Shown: positions 34,601 to 48,200 of the stretch, piece by piece
How positions within the stretch are numbered: the first letter of the stretch is position 1
Layout: each line of letters opens with the position of its first letter
DNA from: Platycnemis pennipes
Taxonomy: Eukaryota; Arthropoda; Insecta; Odonata; Platycnemididae
Direction: 5' to 3'
DNA: 64,000 nucleotides
NCBI GenBank assembly: GCA_933228895.1
Contig: OW121855.1
Span: 37,834,698-37,898,697, forward strand
The notes under the pieces: model-generated
The model's database searches: none
What the model saw: only the letters and a program-made list of their open reading frames with translations
What the model was told of the DNA's origin: nothing
Made by a program: the position numbers and the translations under genes

Positions 34601-36100
34601 GTATCCAATGTTTTGCTCTATGAGCAAAACCTGCCTTCTTCCGACTTTGGAATCGACAGGGATGGTACAAAGAATTGAAGATCCCAAGTTCGCCTCCTTA
34701 AAATTCGTTTGTCCGCCGGTCTTTCTTTCCTTATTTTTCCCATTCAAATGGCAAGGGGGGTATTAAACTAGTAGAGGGACATACACATTCACAGTTGAGT
34801 CAAAAAGTACCATCCAGAGGCCGAATGGATTCGGAGGAATAGAACACAAAGGGAGATAAGAAAGAGAAATCGCCAGACCTGTGAGATGAAAAGGTCGTTT
34901 TTCTTGTGACAATAACGAGATAAGAACTGAAAGGAGAAAAATATCTTCCACTTTCTTACCTGTATTCCGAATCATATAATTCCTAGAGCACCGTTCGTAG
35001 AAATTTACGGTGTATTCGTGGTGAAAATTTATCGTAGTGCTCACAATTTCACTCGCCGTCTCATATGCTTTTACAAATTTGAATCTCTCACATCTAGCTC
35101 CAAGGCTATTCAAAGTCCGAAATATTAGTTTCGCAGATCGGCAAAAAGTATAGAAAAACATATTTATTCAGGAATTGATTATCACATAGATCCCCACTAT
35201 GAATTGAAATAAGATGATACGTGACGAAATGTCTTCCATTTGTCAACGCTTAGTTCATTCAATAAGATTGCCTTTCACATATTTGAAATTCGTTTATAAC
35301 TTTCACAATTGTAATTTTCATGCAAAACTAAGCTGAAAAAAATCTATGAAAATATTATAGAAATGTCATAACATATGCATTTAATTGCAGTAAATTTCGT
35401 CTAATAATATTTTCATCTATTTAGCCAGGAATAAGACAAACTAAGATGAATGAAAACGATGAAATAACGTAGATATTTTTCGACAATCTCACATTTTTGT
35501 TGCTCATAATTGTATCCACGACTTTAAAATAAGAGTAGGTACTGAAAGAGAGAACGTACTCGTTTTCTCTGAGTTTGTGGACAAAAAGGAACGTAGCACC
35601 ATCTAAGTTGCCCACCGGTCATGCATGTAACCTGCCGGACAAGAGCCACTAAGGACCAAATAGTCTCAACCCTTCATATAGGACTTTACTTTCCAATACG
35701 TCACCAGTAAGTTATCATTATTGGTGATCTATCTGTTCAGAAAGGTTTAGATGGACGGATAAATGTTACCCTGCCCCTTATCGTTCTTATACTGTCCCTA
35801 GTAAGCTCAAAACCTCATAACTCTAACCAAACTACCCATTCTATTCCTCCATCTACCCCGCTTGCATAACACCCAACCCTTTATCACGTCCTTCAACTAA
35901 ATCGCCCATTACCTCCTCTATCCATTCTCTCGGCGTTGTCCTAATCTTCAATCAACTTCCTTTTCTCCCCAACATTCTCCAGCACTTCCTCTATCGTCTC
36001 CAGCACTTCCTCTACCTCTATCTTCCTATAACCTTACTTCATTAGTCTTTCTCCAAATCCACGTCTCAAATGTCTCGTAAAAAGACCATAGAAAACTTGA
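31618..36100. other. Long spacer with GC-rich block 32960-33960
   Basis: (CT)n at 32031-32055. The GC block 32960-33960 is pyrimidine-rich with frames open on both strands. A perfect hairpin GTTTTGCTC-TAT-GAGCAAAAC lies at 34610-34630. 35800-36060 is pyrimidine-rich. No gene supported. Confidence 0.5.
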
Positions 36101-36441
36101 TTGTTGTTGTTGCTGCTAGGAAAGACGATAGATCGCTAAGGTCATAAGCGCCATCCAGGATAGGTGGAGGGTTGAATGTGGGTAGTCATTTTACAGGGAA
36201 CGGAGGAAGGGTGTGGAAAAACCCGGCGTCAGAATTAGCCCACTCTTAACGAAAGGCTCCAAGGGGTCTACGGTTTAACGCCCCATCCGAGAGACTGACT
36301 GCTGAACTTCAACTGTTCTATACACAGCACTCGAGTAGGAACAGGTGTGCAAATGAAAAGCCTACCACAACAAAGACTCGAACCCGGTCCGTCGTGATGA
36401 GAGGACAATGCTCACCACACCACCGCTCCGCCACCAAACCA
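36101..36441 (-). mobile_element. tRNA-derived SINE with (CAA)n tail
   Basis: On the minus strand the head reads TGGCGGAGCGGTGGTGTGG (A-box type, Ser/Leu-tRNA-like) and ACCGGGTTCGAGTC (B-box, complement of 36375-36388). The body contains GGGGCGTTAAACC and GGCGCTTATGACCTTAGCG, and ends in CAGCAACAACAACAA at about 36102. A single complete-looking copy of about 340 nt; no second copy was found in this window. Confidence 0.75.
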
Positions 36442-36546
36442 ACCCTATCACCTACATATAACGTACAGGAAATTCTCAACCCCGCATTGAAATTACATTT
36501 TCGGATGATAGAAATTATGTGCAAGTTAAGTTATTGGGCTATCGAC
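36442..36546. other. Short spacer between SINE and LINE
   Basis: Nothing recognised; (ATC)n begins at its right end. Confidence 0.5.
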
Positions 36547-36766
36547 ATCATCATCATCGGTCAACAATCCTAGGATTGGTTTGACGCAGCTTTCCACTCG
36601 ATTCTTCTATTGGCCAACCTCTTCATATTGACGTAGCTCCTCTCTTTTACATCCTTCACAACTTGCTCCATATACCTCATACAAGGCCTGCCTTTTCCAT
36701 TCTTCCCGTTCACTTTTCCCTCGACGATTGTCTCCATCAGGCCATCGTATTAAGTTGTCCCGTTAT
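36547..36766 (-). mobile_element. LINE ORF2 C-terminal fragment (second family)
   Basis: On the minus strand it reads RDNLIRYDGLMETIVEGKVN, then GKGRP, RYMEQVVKDVKERSY, MKRLANRRIEWKAASNQS and a stop, followed by a short 3' UTR and an (ATG)n tail. This is the typical C-terminus of a widespread arthropod LINE type whose proteins end in SNQS. Compared with 42560-42932 it lacks the HILRH segment. The clade (RTE-like or other) is unresolved. Confidence 0.88.
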
Positions 36767-39700
36767 CGACATCGAAATCACTCAAAAATAAAATAAAGTG
36801 TGTTATATTACACACGATTAATATTATTTAGACTGCTGGGTTTATTTCATTTTTGAGCTACATTTTCGGAAACGTGTTAAAATTTGTGACAAAAGCTCTC
36901 GTCCTATGCGGTACCTACGACTGAATTCCATAACACCGGCCACAACAGCAGGAGAATCCGCATCTCTTGCCGCGCCTGAACACCACGAGGTACGCGGGAG
37001 AAATCCGTGGCACGGCCGCGGATTTTTCCTCCACTCTGATTGCCTGTTCTCCTACGGCCGTACAAATCCATGCTCCCAGTCCTGGCCTCCAACCCCTGCA
37101 TCCTTTGCAAACCCTCGGTTCTCCGGATATACCCCATTCTTGTCTCGCCTCGACCATCTGTCACGTGGCCATCGGCTCCTCAGCATTCACTCGGCGCGCA
37201 AGACCTCCTACACCATTTCTTCCACCTCAATCCATCTCTCCCTGAACTCCATCCAAATTCCCACACAAACACTTCTCCCCTAATCCCCAAACCGTTGCCA
37301 AAAAGATTAACTCCACCGCGGACGAGTAAGGGAGGAAGAGGAGGCAAAGGGGAAGATGCAGACGATTCTTATTCTGAGGGATAGATGGAGAGACAAAAGC
37401 AGTGAAAATAGTTTACAACAATACGACCAATGAATTGAATACCACTAACTCTGATTGTGAGTATGCTGGTTTAGACCAACAAGAATCAACCACGGGAAAT
37501 TCATAGAAAATGTACAAAACTAAGATCAGGTGGTAATTAAGACTCAAACCAACGAAATAAATCATGGTTTATTGCAATTGAACAAGCGGTTGATTGGACC
37601 AATAAACGTAGCTACTCTAAACTTGTTTCCTAATCCCATTCCCATAGTTTTTCGCACACTTATTAATATACTTTATTGATCTTACACGAGTCTCCTGGAT
37701 CTGACCGGTGTCACTGATAACCAAGTAAAATATTACTATTTCGTGGATTGCGTTGCTCACTCAGGCACCCAAACGCACTTAAATCGTAACCGTGCTAGAG
37801 ATAGGGCAGTTCGGAATATGCAATGGAAATACGAGAGGGAATACCCTACCAAAAACTATCCTAATCGCTAGGAACTCATTAATTAAACAATGTTTAATCC
37901 AGCTCCTAAAACCTAATGGTGGCGTATATGCTTAACCTTCGCTATTAACTGTCTTGCTTATCACCTTCAATAACATCCAAATTTTTCAACCCCTCTTGAC
38001 ATTTCTTTATTCAATATTTTCTCTCATCTCCAACCTTCCCACTCCAGCCTCTTCAACAACCCCGGACCTTTATTTAAGGCCTCTTCGTTTACCTTTCTCT
38101 CTAGCCAACTTGTTAAGTCTCCACTTGACGAGTTCCACTGCTATCACTTTCCTCTTGATTCAGATACTCTCTCCCTCACTCACTCTACTCCTCCTTCAGA
38201 TCACGCTTAATTGCAACAAATATTCTCCGTACCCATCCCTTTCGCTTTCTCCTCACGCCATGGACCCACTGGCCTTCGCCATCCCCCCAGCCCTTTTCTC
38301 TTCGCGGTGAGAGTCCGGCTTAATCCCGGCCGAGGCGCTTGTAGGCGGTGTCGTAAACGAGGGGTTAATGTCCGTGGCAAAGCCGCGGCCTCGCGGGAAA
38401 GGGGAGGGGAAGGGAGGAAAGGAGGGATAAGGGTGGATATAGGTGTGTGGAGAGACTGCATGGCAGGGGAAAGGAGGGGTGAGGAGGGAGAGTGAGATAA
38501 CTATGGAAGGGGTGGGAGTTGGGAATGATTAGAGTACACGGTGGAATGGGGTGAGGTGGGGAGGGAAAGTGTGGGAGGGAGGATAAAGGTGGGCGTGGCT
38601 ACGATGCAGCGGCCCGAAGACCGCAGGATCAGACCTTGAGTTTTTTTCCCACGAACGCCACACGAGGGAGGCACACCGTTTAAACAGAATTAACCCAAAC
38701 CATGATGACGCTAAAAATTATGACCGCATGCATCCTGGATGGGTTTAAAATTTACCTGTTTACGCAAAGGATTAAAAGCAATATAGAAATCAATAACTGC
38801 ATGCATTTAAACCTTCAAAGGTTGATCTGTCTATTTTTAGCCTTCGATCATGTTTACGACATTCGCTTTTTCTCTTATAATTTTCCATGGCTCTGTTGCT
38901 TTGTCCTCTAAAATGACACAACCTGCGGGGGAATTGTTATCCTCGACTTTCTGGTATAAAAGAAATAATGACTTGGCAAAATGCCTTCTCCTTTGTGAGG
39001 TCAACGTTCATATTTGAATCATTTTTCATTTTCAACATAAGACGAGAGTTTATCATAGATAAATAGAGCAGGAAAGAAATTAACCTCTGCATGAATGGCA
39101 ACCTAGGGTGATGGTTTCATTTCGAAGAGGCAATTAGATGAAACGCATGTATTATAAAGCCTATTGATAGATTTTAAAGTTAATTACCCAAGTGCCTGCT
39201 AATATTAGATGCGAGATTTCTTGGTAAAACTAAAAAATGGGGAAGATAATATCTAGAAAAAATTAATTCTCATCTGATGGTATTAGATAAGAAACTAATA
39301 ACTAAGTAATTTCGCTCCGGTAATCGTAGCGATGAGGATATGATGTTTACGAGGCATAAGTAGGTATTGTTGGTTGGGCTACAGTACATAGGGAATGGAT
39401 GTGGAGACTAAAGTAAAAAAATCTCCCACCTTCGCATTAGGAGAGGCTTGGAGATGCAAATTATGGGAAAAGAAGATTAAGACATTGTTTCGCAGCAATG
39501 AAAACAATTGTATCAGTCCAAATAACAAAAGAAATTTTCTCTCAACGATGAAATTATCATTGCATTTAGCACGTCTATCTGTACGTCGATATACATATGT
39601 CACCATGCAAATGAAATATTCAAATAGCAGCGGCATTGACAGACATATACCAATTTGTGGGGATTTTATTTCCCCAGCATAATAAACTACACTCATAATA

Positions 39701-42559
39701 CAATAATTTTCTCAGACAAGAAAGATTCTTGGAGGTCAAAAAACAAAGATGTCAGACAAAGAAACGAAAATAATAAAAGCGTGCGACAAGTTCGGGTAGG
39801 TTTATATGGACATAAAACCACGTTTCCCGTACACCGCAATAATTCTCCCCAATGCCTCGTACTTCCTACTTCCCTTCATAAATCTTCATCATCAAAAGAG
39901 CTCTTTGTGTGTACGATATTTTTCCCTCTTCTGTGGTTGCTTAGCGTTCTCCCTTTCAACATGACCTTCAAAATTTTGCTGCTCCTTATCATCGTCCACT
40001 TACGCAATCTTTAATTTATTAAACAAAGACAAATATTCCATCAAAAGAGAACGTATTAGCCGAGAGGATAAATAAATAATACTATCATAGGAGTAAAGGT
40101 TTCTTAACTGCAGTTTCCACGCAGGTGTCTACATGTTGGAACCTTTAATCCTAGCATGACTGACTTCCACAAAGTTTGCCTGAGACTAAGTCGTACATGG
40201 TACAATGGTTAAATGATAACGGATGCTTGATATATATTTACTTTACATGGGTTTCATGTCTGCACGGCATACAACGATAATTAGGATGCAGACATTCGAT
40301 CCTCACGAAGTAATCAGTCTTTATGACTCCGTTTCATAGAGCTGGTGAGCAATAAAAATAATTGTCCGACTTAAGCAACAAAAAAGTCCATTTTAAATAA
40401 TTTTCCTCTCGGGTGCAATTCTCACAAACATTTTTAAATCATCAACCCTGAAAATGTATGCTGAAATCTGATTCGGTGCATGAAGCTTGTTTACTCGGAC
40501 TTAACCTCAACAAAATCGGAGTAAGTACACATGTTAGCCTCTTCTGAAGACTCTCCAATAACATCTTCAACCATAATCTATTTATCAAATGATTAGTACG
40601 AGTAAGAGAAACTGACTTTTGACGCTAGAAAATTATATTACTCCACATAGGAACGCCAAATACTACATCATTTATAAAATTCAATTCCACCGAAGCAGCG
40701 TGGGGATTTTGAGGGTGTTTGTTTTAAACAGCGGTCTGAAATTACTAGGGGGTGGGGGGGGGGGAGAGGGGCAGAAGTAATTACCACTCCCATGCTTCCC
40801 TGAGGCCCATGGGGCATACATCCAGCTAGCGAGAGTCCCGGATTCATTTTAGCGAGAGGCGACGAACGGGAATAAGACGGGAAACTCGGGAGAGAGAGAA
40901 TTGGGGGGCACGTGGTAGGCAGGGGCAATGCTCCTGGAGCCCTCGTTTACTCCGAGCATGAGGGCAGGAAGGGCAAGTAGAGAGGATGGCAGCCTTGGGT
41001 TATAAGGGGAATGGGGGAGAGAGACGTGAGCAGGAGGTCGAGGAGAGTGTGGGGCTCAAGAGTCCGTGCGAACTGAAGACGGATGGAGGGTTTTTGAGGG
41101 GTGAGGGTATATATAATTTGGGCACTGCGTGAGAAGAGGTGGAATTGGGAGAGAAGGCGAGGAAAGGGAATTATGGTACGGGGAAGATGGGAAGTGAGGG
41201 AGAAGGAATTAAATTATCTCGAGACGGCTGCCCATGTCTCCGCCGAGGTAATTCCTTTATGTTGCCTGGATTCTGATCCGCGTGTTCATCCTCAAGAAGT
41301 GAGGGATTGGTCGGGTGAGAATGAGTGGGGAGGGACGAAGGTAAGAGGAGACAATGCAGGGGGGACGTGCGCTAAAAGTTGTTTTCCTTACACGTGTTCA
41401 GGACGATATTCTGTTTCGCTAGCCCAACCTCAAACCCCCCCCCTCACCGTCCACGGGGTTCGCCGCTTTCGATGAAGAGGTTTCGATTCAAACAGCTTTG
41501 TTTACATAGCGCTTGTGCCGCGAGAAAAATTTACTCCCCGCCAATGTAAATGCGAAGCGGAATCTCGATCTCAAGCAGGAGACCACGCACGCAACGAGGA
41601 AGTCGTATAGAACCGCGTTAAATCAGACCGCGTACTAAAAACACAGCCGAGAAAGCGCAGGGTGACCATAAACAAACCTGATCGTCGGTGCAATAAGACA
41701 CTGATCCGAAAACCTGGGAAAATACAAATATATAGCCCCAAAGTGCGAATAATTGATGAGGTGTGCCGCTTCCGCTCAATGAAACTTTACGGCCCCACGA
41801 TATTTTCTCGTTAAAAATATCCTGTAAAAGGGAGAAGTGCCAATAAAACTTCCAATTTCCTTGGGAGCTGCCGAGGTTGAGTTGGATCTTTAAACAAGAC
41901 TTTCAAGAGGATGTATTCACAAGACGGTGAAATAGGGACTAGAAAAATACTTTGGGCACATAATAGTCTCATAAAAGACCATTCGTTTAAATATATCTTC
42001 TTCGCGCTTCTCATGGCAAAAATTACAGCCACATATGAAAAATGTGATTACTATGCATGGATATCTTTATAACTGATTTCACTCTTCATTACAAGAAAAT
42101 ATTACATTGATTTTTTTTGGCTAACTTTGTCTTCAAGATCCGAGCATATTTGATCCAAAGCGAATATGATGCCCTTAAACTTAAAACAAAATAAAAATAA
42201 ATAATATTAATGCATTTCTTCGTCTTTCAACGATTGTAACTGTATTTCTATCAAAAGTCTGAATAACTATTTATTTCAGCATAAGGCAGAGGAAAAAGCG
42301 TTGGATATTAACACTATTTCCGAGAAAATAAACGGAATTAAATTCGCTGATGTTGCTGATACTCTACAATGAATCACCTTAGGTTACGGTGTCTAGCAGC
42401 GGTAGCGGCTGTTATATTTCACTTGAGTAAAGAAAAAAATTACTAGTTCTAGAATAAAGGCGGGGAGTAGGAAGTGAGTATAAATTGTACTAACTTTAAG
42501 CATGGGATAGTAGGGGGATGTTGACGATGAACTACCAGTAGAAAAGTAATATTAAGATT
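36767..42559. other. Long spacer with three GC-rich blocks
   Basis: GC-rich blocks lie at 36900-37380, 38000-38640 and 40740-41490. The last has a G-run cluster at 40748-40771. Frames in these are open on several phases and strands (for example 36906-37283 plus over 36904-37164 minus) and look compositional. Sequence between blocks is AT-rich with nothing recognised. Confidence 0.5.
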
Positions 42560-42932
42560 AAGAAATAATAGAAGATAAAATGGATCGACCGAGCGACAAA
42601 CGAAGAAGTCCTAAGAAGAGTGGGAGAAAAGAGATGTCTACTGAAAACCTTAAAAAGAAGACGGGACAACTTAATCAGCTTATATCGGCTCAATCTCATA
42701 ATCCATATATTAAGACACGGTGGCCTAATGAAGACAATCGTGGACGGAAAAGTAAACGGGAAGAATGGAAAAGGCAGGCCTCGTATGATATATATGGAGC
42801 AAGTTGTGAAGGATGTAAAGGAGAGGAATCACGTCAATATAAAGAGGTTGGCTGATAGAAGAATTGAGTGGAGGGCTACGTCAAACCAATCCTAGGATTG
42901 CCGACCGATGAGAAATAAAGAAATAATGATGA
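42560..42932 (+). mobile_element. LINE ORF2 C-terminal fragment (second family)
   Basis: KWIDRATNEEVLRRVGEKR is followed by LLKTLKRRRDNLI, HILRHGGLMKTIVDGKVNGK, GKGRPRMIYMEQVVKDVKER, KRLADRRIEWRATSNQS and a TAG at 42893-42895. The frame is open over about 110 codons. An insertion of eight residues (after DNLI) breaks the usual spacing before HILRH. The 3' UTR is under 40 nt and AT-rich. It shares CCTAGGATTG and GACCGATGA after the stop with 36547-36766. Confidence 0.9.
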
Positions 42933-43331
42933 GAATGGGGTTGTTTCCCGAAATGCGGAAAAGAGAAAAGAGCGTGAAAATAAACACTATCAAAGAGAGA
43001 AGACAGAACGGTGATGGGGAACACTGATGAAATATGAAAAAGTGTGGACGTAAATGCTCGACATAAATGCCTTTCATTAATATGTCGATAAAAACAACGG
43101 AGAAAAAATACAACTCTGAACTAAAGGTCCATAGCGCTATGAGAGGTGAATTCATAATGAACTCACGAGGGTGGCAATGAAGTATTTCCAGGTGCCAGAA
43201 AAATCTGTAAACAATATTAGAAGACCAGGAATAATATTTCTGTATTCATCTTCGAAATTAAAAGGATCGAGGAAACTTTCCTCCTCACGTTAGGGTGATT
43301 CGTTGGTATGCATGGGAATTAATTCGACCTT
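42933..43331. other. AT-rich spacer
   Basis: Nothing recognised. Confidence 0.5.
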
Positions 43332-43573
43332 GGTATTTTACACAATACAATTTTTTGTACATTTTCTTGTCAATTTCTTGTACAAACACTTGTATAAACT
43401 GAACAAAATTTCATGTTTGCCTGAATGGAATAAGAACAGGTTCTATTTTCCGTTCACTCATTCAGACATTCGAACAAGCGTTTACACAATATGCCGCTTT
43501 ACACGGTACAATTTCCTCATACCAGCGTTTGTACAAGAAATTGTTAAAAAATTGTACCGTGTAAAGCGGCCTT
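43332..43573. mobile_element. MITE-like TIR element with nested palindrome
   Basis: The left end GGTATTTTACACAATACAAT is a decayed version of the right end (minus strand GGCCGCTTTACACGGTACAA, 43573-43554). Between them are TTGTACAAAC, TGAATGGAATAAGAACAGG, CATTCAGACATTCG and CAAGCGTTTACACAATATG, shared with 5561-5693. A third terminal motif, GCCGCTTTACACGGTACAAT at 43491-43510, pairs with the right end, so 43491-43573 is itself a foldback. No protein is encoded. Confidence 0.78.
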
Positions 43574-44193
43574 TACAATGATAGATTTCTCTATCTTTTG
43601 TAATGGTGGAATAATACTTCGCGAAAAATCACGATTTTCAATGCACAAAGTGCCTGAGATTTGGTGATGAAAGACACTATTTACACGATAGTTTCAGTAC
43701 ATAGGAAAGGCCCTTGATAACGGAGAAGTATACCAAATCAAGGGTTGATAGGGACATGGCATATGGCCATGAAACGATTTGCGCGTAAAATTACTTTCAT
43801 ACAGCTCCTCTGCAGATAGACGAAGGGAAAACAGAGGGGATAATAGACAGAAGATGATGAATGTGCCACAAAAAAACCTTTAAGTGAGTATCAGTGAGTA
43901 CTAGTAATACTAAAGGAAATATTCCACTACACCTAGCTGGAAAACACTAAGCCTCACTTGACTTGTCCGTACTTCAAGTACGCGGTACACTCCAGCCAAC
44001 AGGTGCTCCGCGGAGTTCATGCGGTGAAGGCCTTGCTATGACCCGCTGTCGTTGATATTCCGGGAAAGAAAATTCATCAACTGTCTCGATCCGAGATTTG
44101 CAGCCTCGTTCCCGGACCGGCCGTAACCATAAATAAACGGCGGACGCATCAGCGGCGCCGGCGGCGTCGACCGCGCGGTACGATCGGGGAATA
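43574..44193. other. Spacer passing into CpG-rich block
   Basis: AT-rich to 43970, then CpG-rich from 43970 onward. No gene supported. Confidence 0.45.
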
Positions 44194-45204
44194 TTAAAGG
44201 AGAAGCCATCGGCATTCTTCATTCCGCCGCCACCGCCGACTGGAGGAAATTTGTATTTCGCCGGCAGATTGCGAGGCTTCGCTGCCCCGCAGCCGAGCGG
44301 CGATGCTGCTCGCTGGGGAATGGTAAAAGGGGAGCGAAGATGCTCTCCTCGCCCGCTCTCCATCATTCATGAAAAACTCACCGCCCGTGGTGGTGAGGTG
44401 GACGACGATCCCCCAAGCGAAAAGGAGATGGATCAAAAGGAAACGAAAGATGTTCTTTCTGTACCGCCATTCGAGGCAAATCATCATAGGTATTCTGCCG
44501 AATATAGGGAGACCCTTGGGACTGTCCCTGAAAGTGATTGCACAACGTCGAAGCATCTCAAGCATTTCCTTCGTCCGAGACTCCATTCTCCCGATATTTC
44601 CTTCATGTTTCCATGCATCCTCCATAAATCTTCAAGACGCCCCAAAACGCCGGTTCTTCTTCTCCCTATATCGTGTTTACCAAACATACTGACTTCTATC
44701 ACTGCCCCCATCCTCCCATCAACTAGCAAATACGACCTCCCATCAACTTTTGTCCCTTTTTTCAGTTTCCAAGGCAATTCCGATTCCTTCTTCACCACAT
44801 ATAACAAATCTTTTGTAGTCCGACTGTGCATACATTTAACTTCCACAATTTTTCTCCGAACCCACATTACAAAACCCATATATAGGGCACGATACCGGAG
44901 GCAAGGATCAATACAACTTATCCACAATGCGATTCTATCCCGTGGTGGTTGCCATAATTCCACCATGGTACTATCATGGTGGTTGCCCAGAGCAGCTGTC
45001 CAGTTGGAACTTTTAGCCCAAGTATTTTTCTCCGGCGCAAATATAGGACAGAGCCCTTTGGGTAGGCATGCAAAATGGGACAGTAAAAAGGCAAACAGAG
45101 TAAGTTATTCGGTAAGGCTGAGGGTAGCAAATTACATTGCTACCACCGGAGAGAGACTGTGGTCAAATTTTGAAGTGATTCTTAGCATTGGGACTGTGGG
45201 TTAA
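44194..45204. other. Region with long open frames on both strands
   Basis: A plus-strand frame of 317 codons (44251-45204) overlaps a minus-strand frame of 160 codons (44484-44966). The minus frame reads more like protein (MWVRRKIVEVKCM, LLYVVKKESELPWKLKKGTK, GRLEDLWRMHGNMKEIS) and could be a transposon remnant, but I cannot name a family. The plus frame is Ser/Pro/Leu-rich like an antisense shadow. A hairpin CCACCATG/CATGGTGG lies at 44960-44982 within a repeated GTGGTTGCC. Confidence 0.3.
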
Positions 45205-48200
45205 TCTATCACGCAAATAATACTAAAGATACGACATGCCAATGGCTAACAACACTTAAATGCAGCTAATAAAACTCCGTTATTATCCCTCTCAAATTAT
45301 GCATTCATTGGCAATAATGAGCCTGAGGTGCTACTGATACTCAGGATGTATAACCAAATCCGTAAATCAGCACTCTCAAAGGAAACCATTGAGCAATCGA
45401 TGAAATCATGCCCAAGAATTCCTGAATTGCGTTGAATAAAGCAGAGGACAAAAAAGAAGAGTGCGCTACACGTTGTGAAAAGTTTTATTACAGCAGATTT
45501 AATTCAAAGTCATTCTTCAACAGCGTTTTGGGTGTAGTTATACAACATATATACGTTAGGTGATAATTGTCTCAGCAAATGAAACATTAATCAACAGGAA
45601 AAAAGTAGGGCCGCAAACTTGAGCAAGGTTGTTGAGAAATGGTTTGTAAGTAGTTTGGTACTATATACTATAGCGTTATATAGTTCATAGAACATATGAA
45701 AAATTTATGAAATTATATTAAAATGTGCCTTTTAGGAGAAAAAGACAATGTGATGACATTAAAGAAAACAAACGGGAATGTAGAATAAATGGTGAGGAAC
45801 AGAGAAAAGTGCTGCAGGTAATTAGGAGAATATAGTGGAATATACAATGCCGTCATAAACTTCCGAAGGTCATTAGAGAAGTATGAATTTTCCAAAGGGA
45901 GATAACGGGGATTTTATACAGCACGAAAAGAGGTAGAACTAATGCTTATTTGAAAAGAGAAATAGTGGAATAAAGGGGTGATTCAAGAAATGTGAGAAGT
46001 AAAGACATGCACTGAAAGTACCTAACGAATCAAAACTTAACCTACGGTTGACCAAAAAATAATAATCTTTACAACAATCAAAACAGAAATCAATGGCAAA
46101 ATATGTATGCAACACCTATCATAAGGTTAGGTTCTCACTCAAAAACAACAACAGTACAGATTGTGAAGTTTTTATGACTAAAAGTCATGAAAATGGTGCA
46201 GGATTTATAGCACGCCACCAAATAGTGAATATACTGAAGTGTTCTCGTTCAAAACCACTAAATTGCTGCTTCACAAGAGGATCGCCCATGTGAATAATAC
46301 AGCAAAGGAATAAGAATGTTATCCAACTCTAATCGGAGCCACTTTCGAAGGGATTGAGTATAAGATTGCTAAAGCTCTGATAAGATTTATTCCATTTATT
46401 TGGCATCTGATGCATTTAATCGCGAAGGGGAGGCCCTTGCTGTAACCATGACAAGGAAGCGGACACGCTTCATCCCCAGCAATTTCCATTTGCACGCACC
46501 GTTCCCCCTTCTCCAACTTCCTCTACGTAATCCTCTTCCCCCTTCAAGCCGAGAGGAGTTGTCCCTCAAGTGGAAACGATTCCTTCGCAAATTGGAACGC
46601 CAATAAACCACCGCCGGCCCATTTCCCATTCCCCGATTTCCTTCCAAACTCTACTCCCACTCCTTCCGTCGCCTGCGGATCCTCCGACCTCTCTCTCTCT
46701 CTGACTCCTCCTCCCCTTCCCCCCGGCTTTCCTCACTCACAACCGTGTAACCCTTAAACCCCCACTCTTCCCCCTCACTCCTCAAGCCCTCAAACTTCAC
46801 CCCTCCCTCACGCTAACTCCTTTCTCGTTCACCCCATTCCGCCTCAAAGGCACACGAAAAAGCACAAAAGAGGTCCAATTGTTCCCCGATTGGAGGCCCG
46901 GCAGCTAGTCTCCCTTCTCTTTCTCTCTTTCTTTCCCCTCGTGGGGAATCCGGTAAGACACACTCCCGGCCCTTCTTCCCCAGTCTTTGGAAAACCGTCC
47001 CGCCACCTGTGATGGAGCACTGTCCTCTTTTTCTCGCTCTCCTTTTGCTTGTCCTCCCACCTCTCCTTTTCCACAAACCAGGGACAGTTGACGGGGCGAG
47101 AGAAAAAAGACTGGCGTTCTCTTTGTCCAACCTTTTGTGACCATTCCGCGAGGTGTTCTGAGAAGGGGATGTGTTTGAAGCGTGTGAGTCAATTGACCTT
47201 CCGACGGGCAAGATCCGGGATGGGATCGGTCACCTCCAGCGAGAGGAATGGCGGCTATCTTCACGGTGATGCCTGGATCTTCCATCTCAGAGACAAAGCT
47301 GGAACATTCCCTCAGGAACGGATTTTGCGGCCACTTTGGAGATCTTCGGCGTGAATCAGGGTTTTGGGCCCATGAATGCGCTCCGTGGTTGTACGAGCTG
47401 TAAGCTGCGTTGGTTTTCAAGTGAAGAAAACAGAAAATTTAAGTCTGAAAGTTATTCTTCGAAGTTCACATGCTAAATCGGTCTCAGCAAAAAAATACTT
47501 AATTCGAAAACAGTGAGATATTTCTTTTACTGGCACTAAACTACGTTTAATGCATAGTGTGTATCTTATGGGACGAAAAATTGATGAAATCAGAAATAAT
47601 GTTTGACATCAAAGGTAAAAAATATGCATTTCAGAAGCTTGAACTAGGTAACAGTTGAGAATAATTTATTCATAATTATGTAGAAGTTAATATTATATTT
47701 GTGTTTCTTTCAAAAGAGCTCATAATTGCAATATGTTTAGATTTCAGCATAAAATGCCTGTTTAGAATGGCTTCGAAGAATACTCATGTCAGTGCAACAC
47801 GTGTTCCAGTTCAGTTCAGTCCTGTTCGGGTAGCTTAACTTCTCCACATTTTCTGCTCAAGTCCCAAAGAGTTATACAGCCAACTTAGTTTGGAAAACCT
47901 CATAACTTTTGTTATCGTTCAACAAATCATTTCTATATATCTCTTACCCTAGTACTATAAGCCATCTGGTAGTACATACGGACCATCAATGACTAGTTCA
48001 TTAAGAGTGATCCGCACAGTGAAATTACTATACCCGTCCTCATTTCAAACTCAATTTATGTCTAGTGTGTGTAATAGTGTGAACTTATCATACTATAGCC
48101 TAAATTTGTAATTTTTCTAAACCATGAGAACAATTCAAAATATATGATCCCTCCGCTCTATTTCAAATACCAGGCATAATTTATCCTTTTCTACCAAAAG

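Noticed and set aside
46813..47420. Frames of 132-171 codons on the minus strand
   Set aside because: Lys/Arg/Glu-rich translation of a pyrimidine tract; several phases are open at once.
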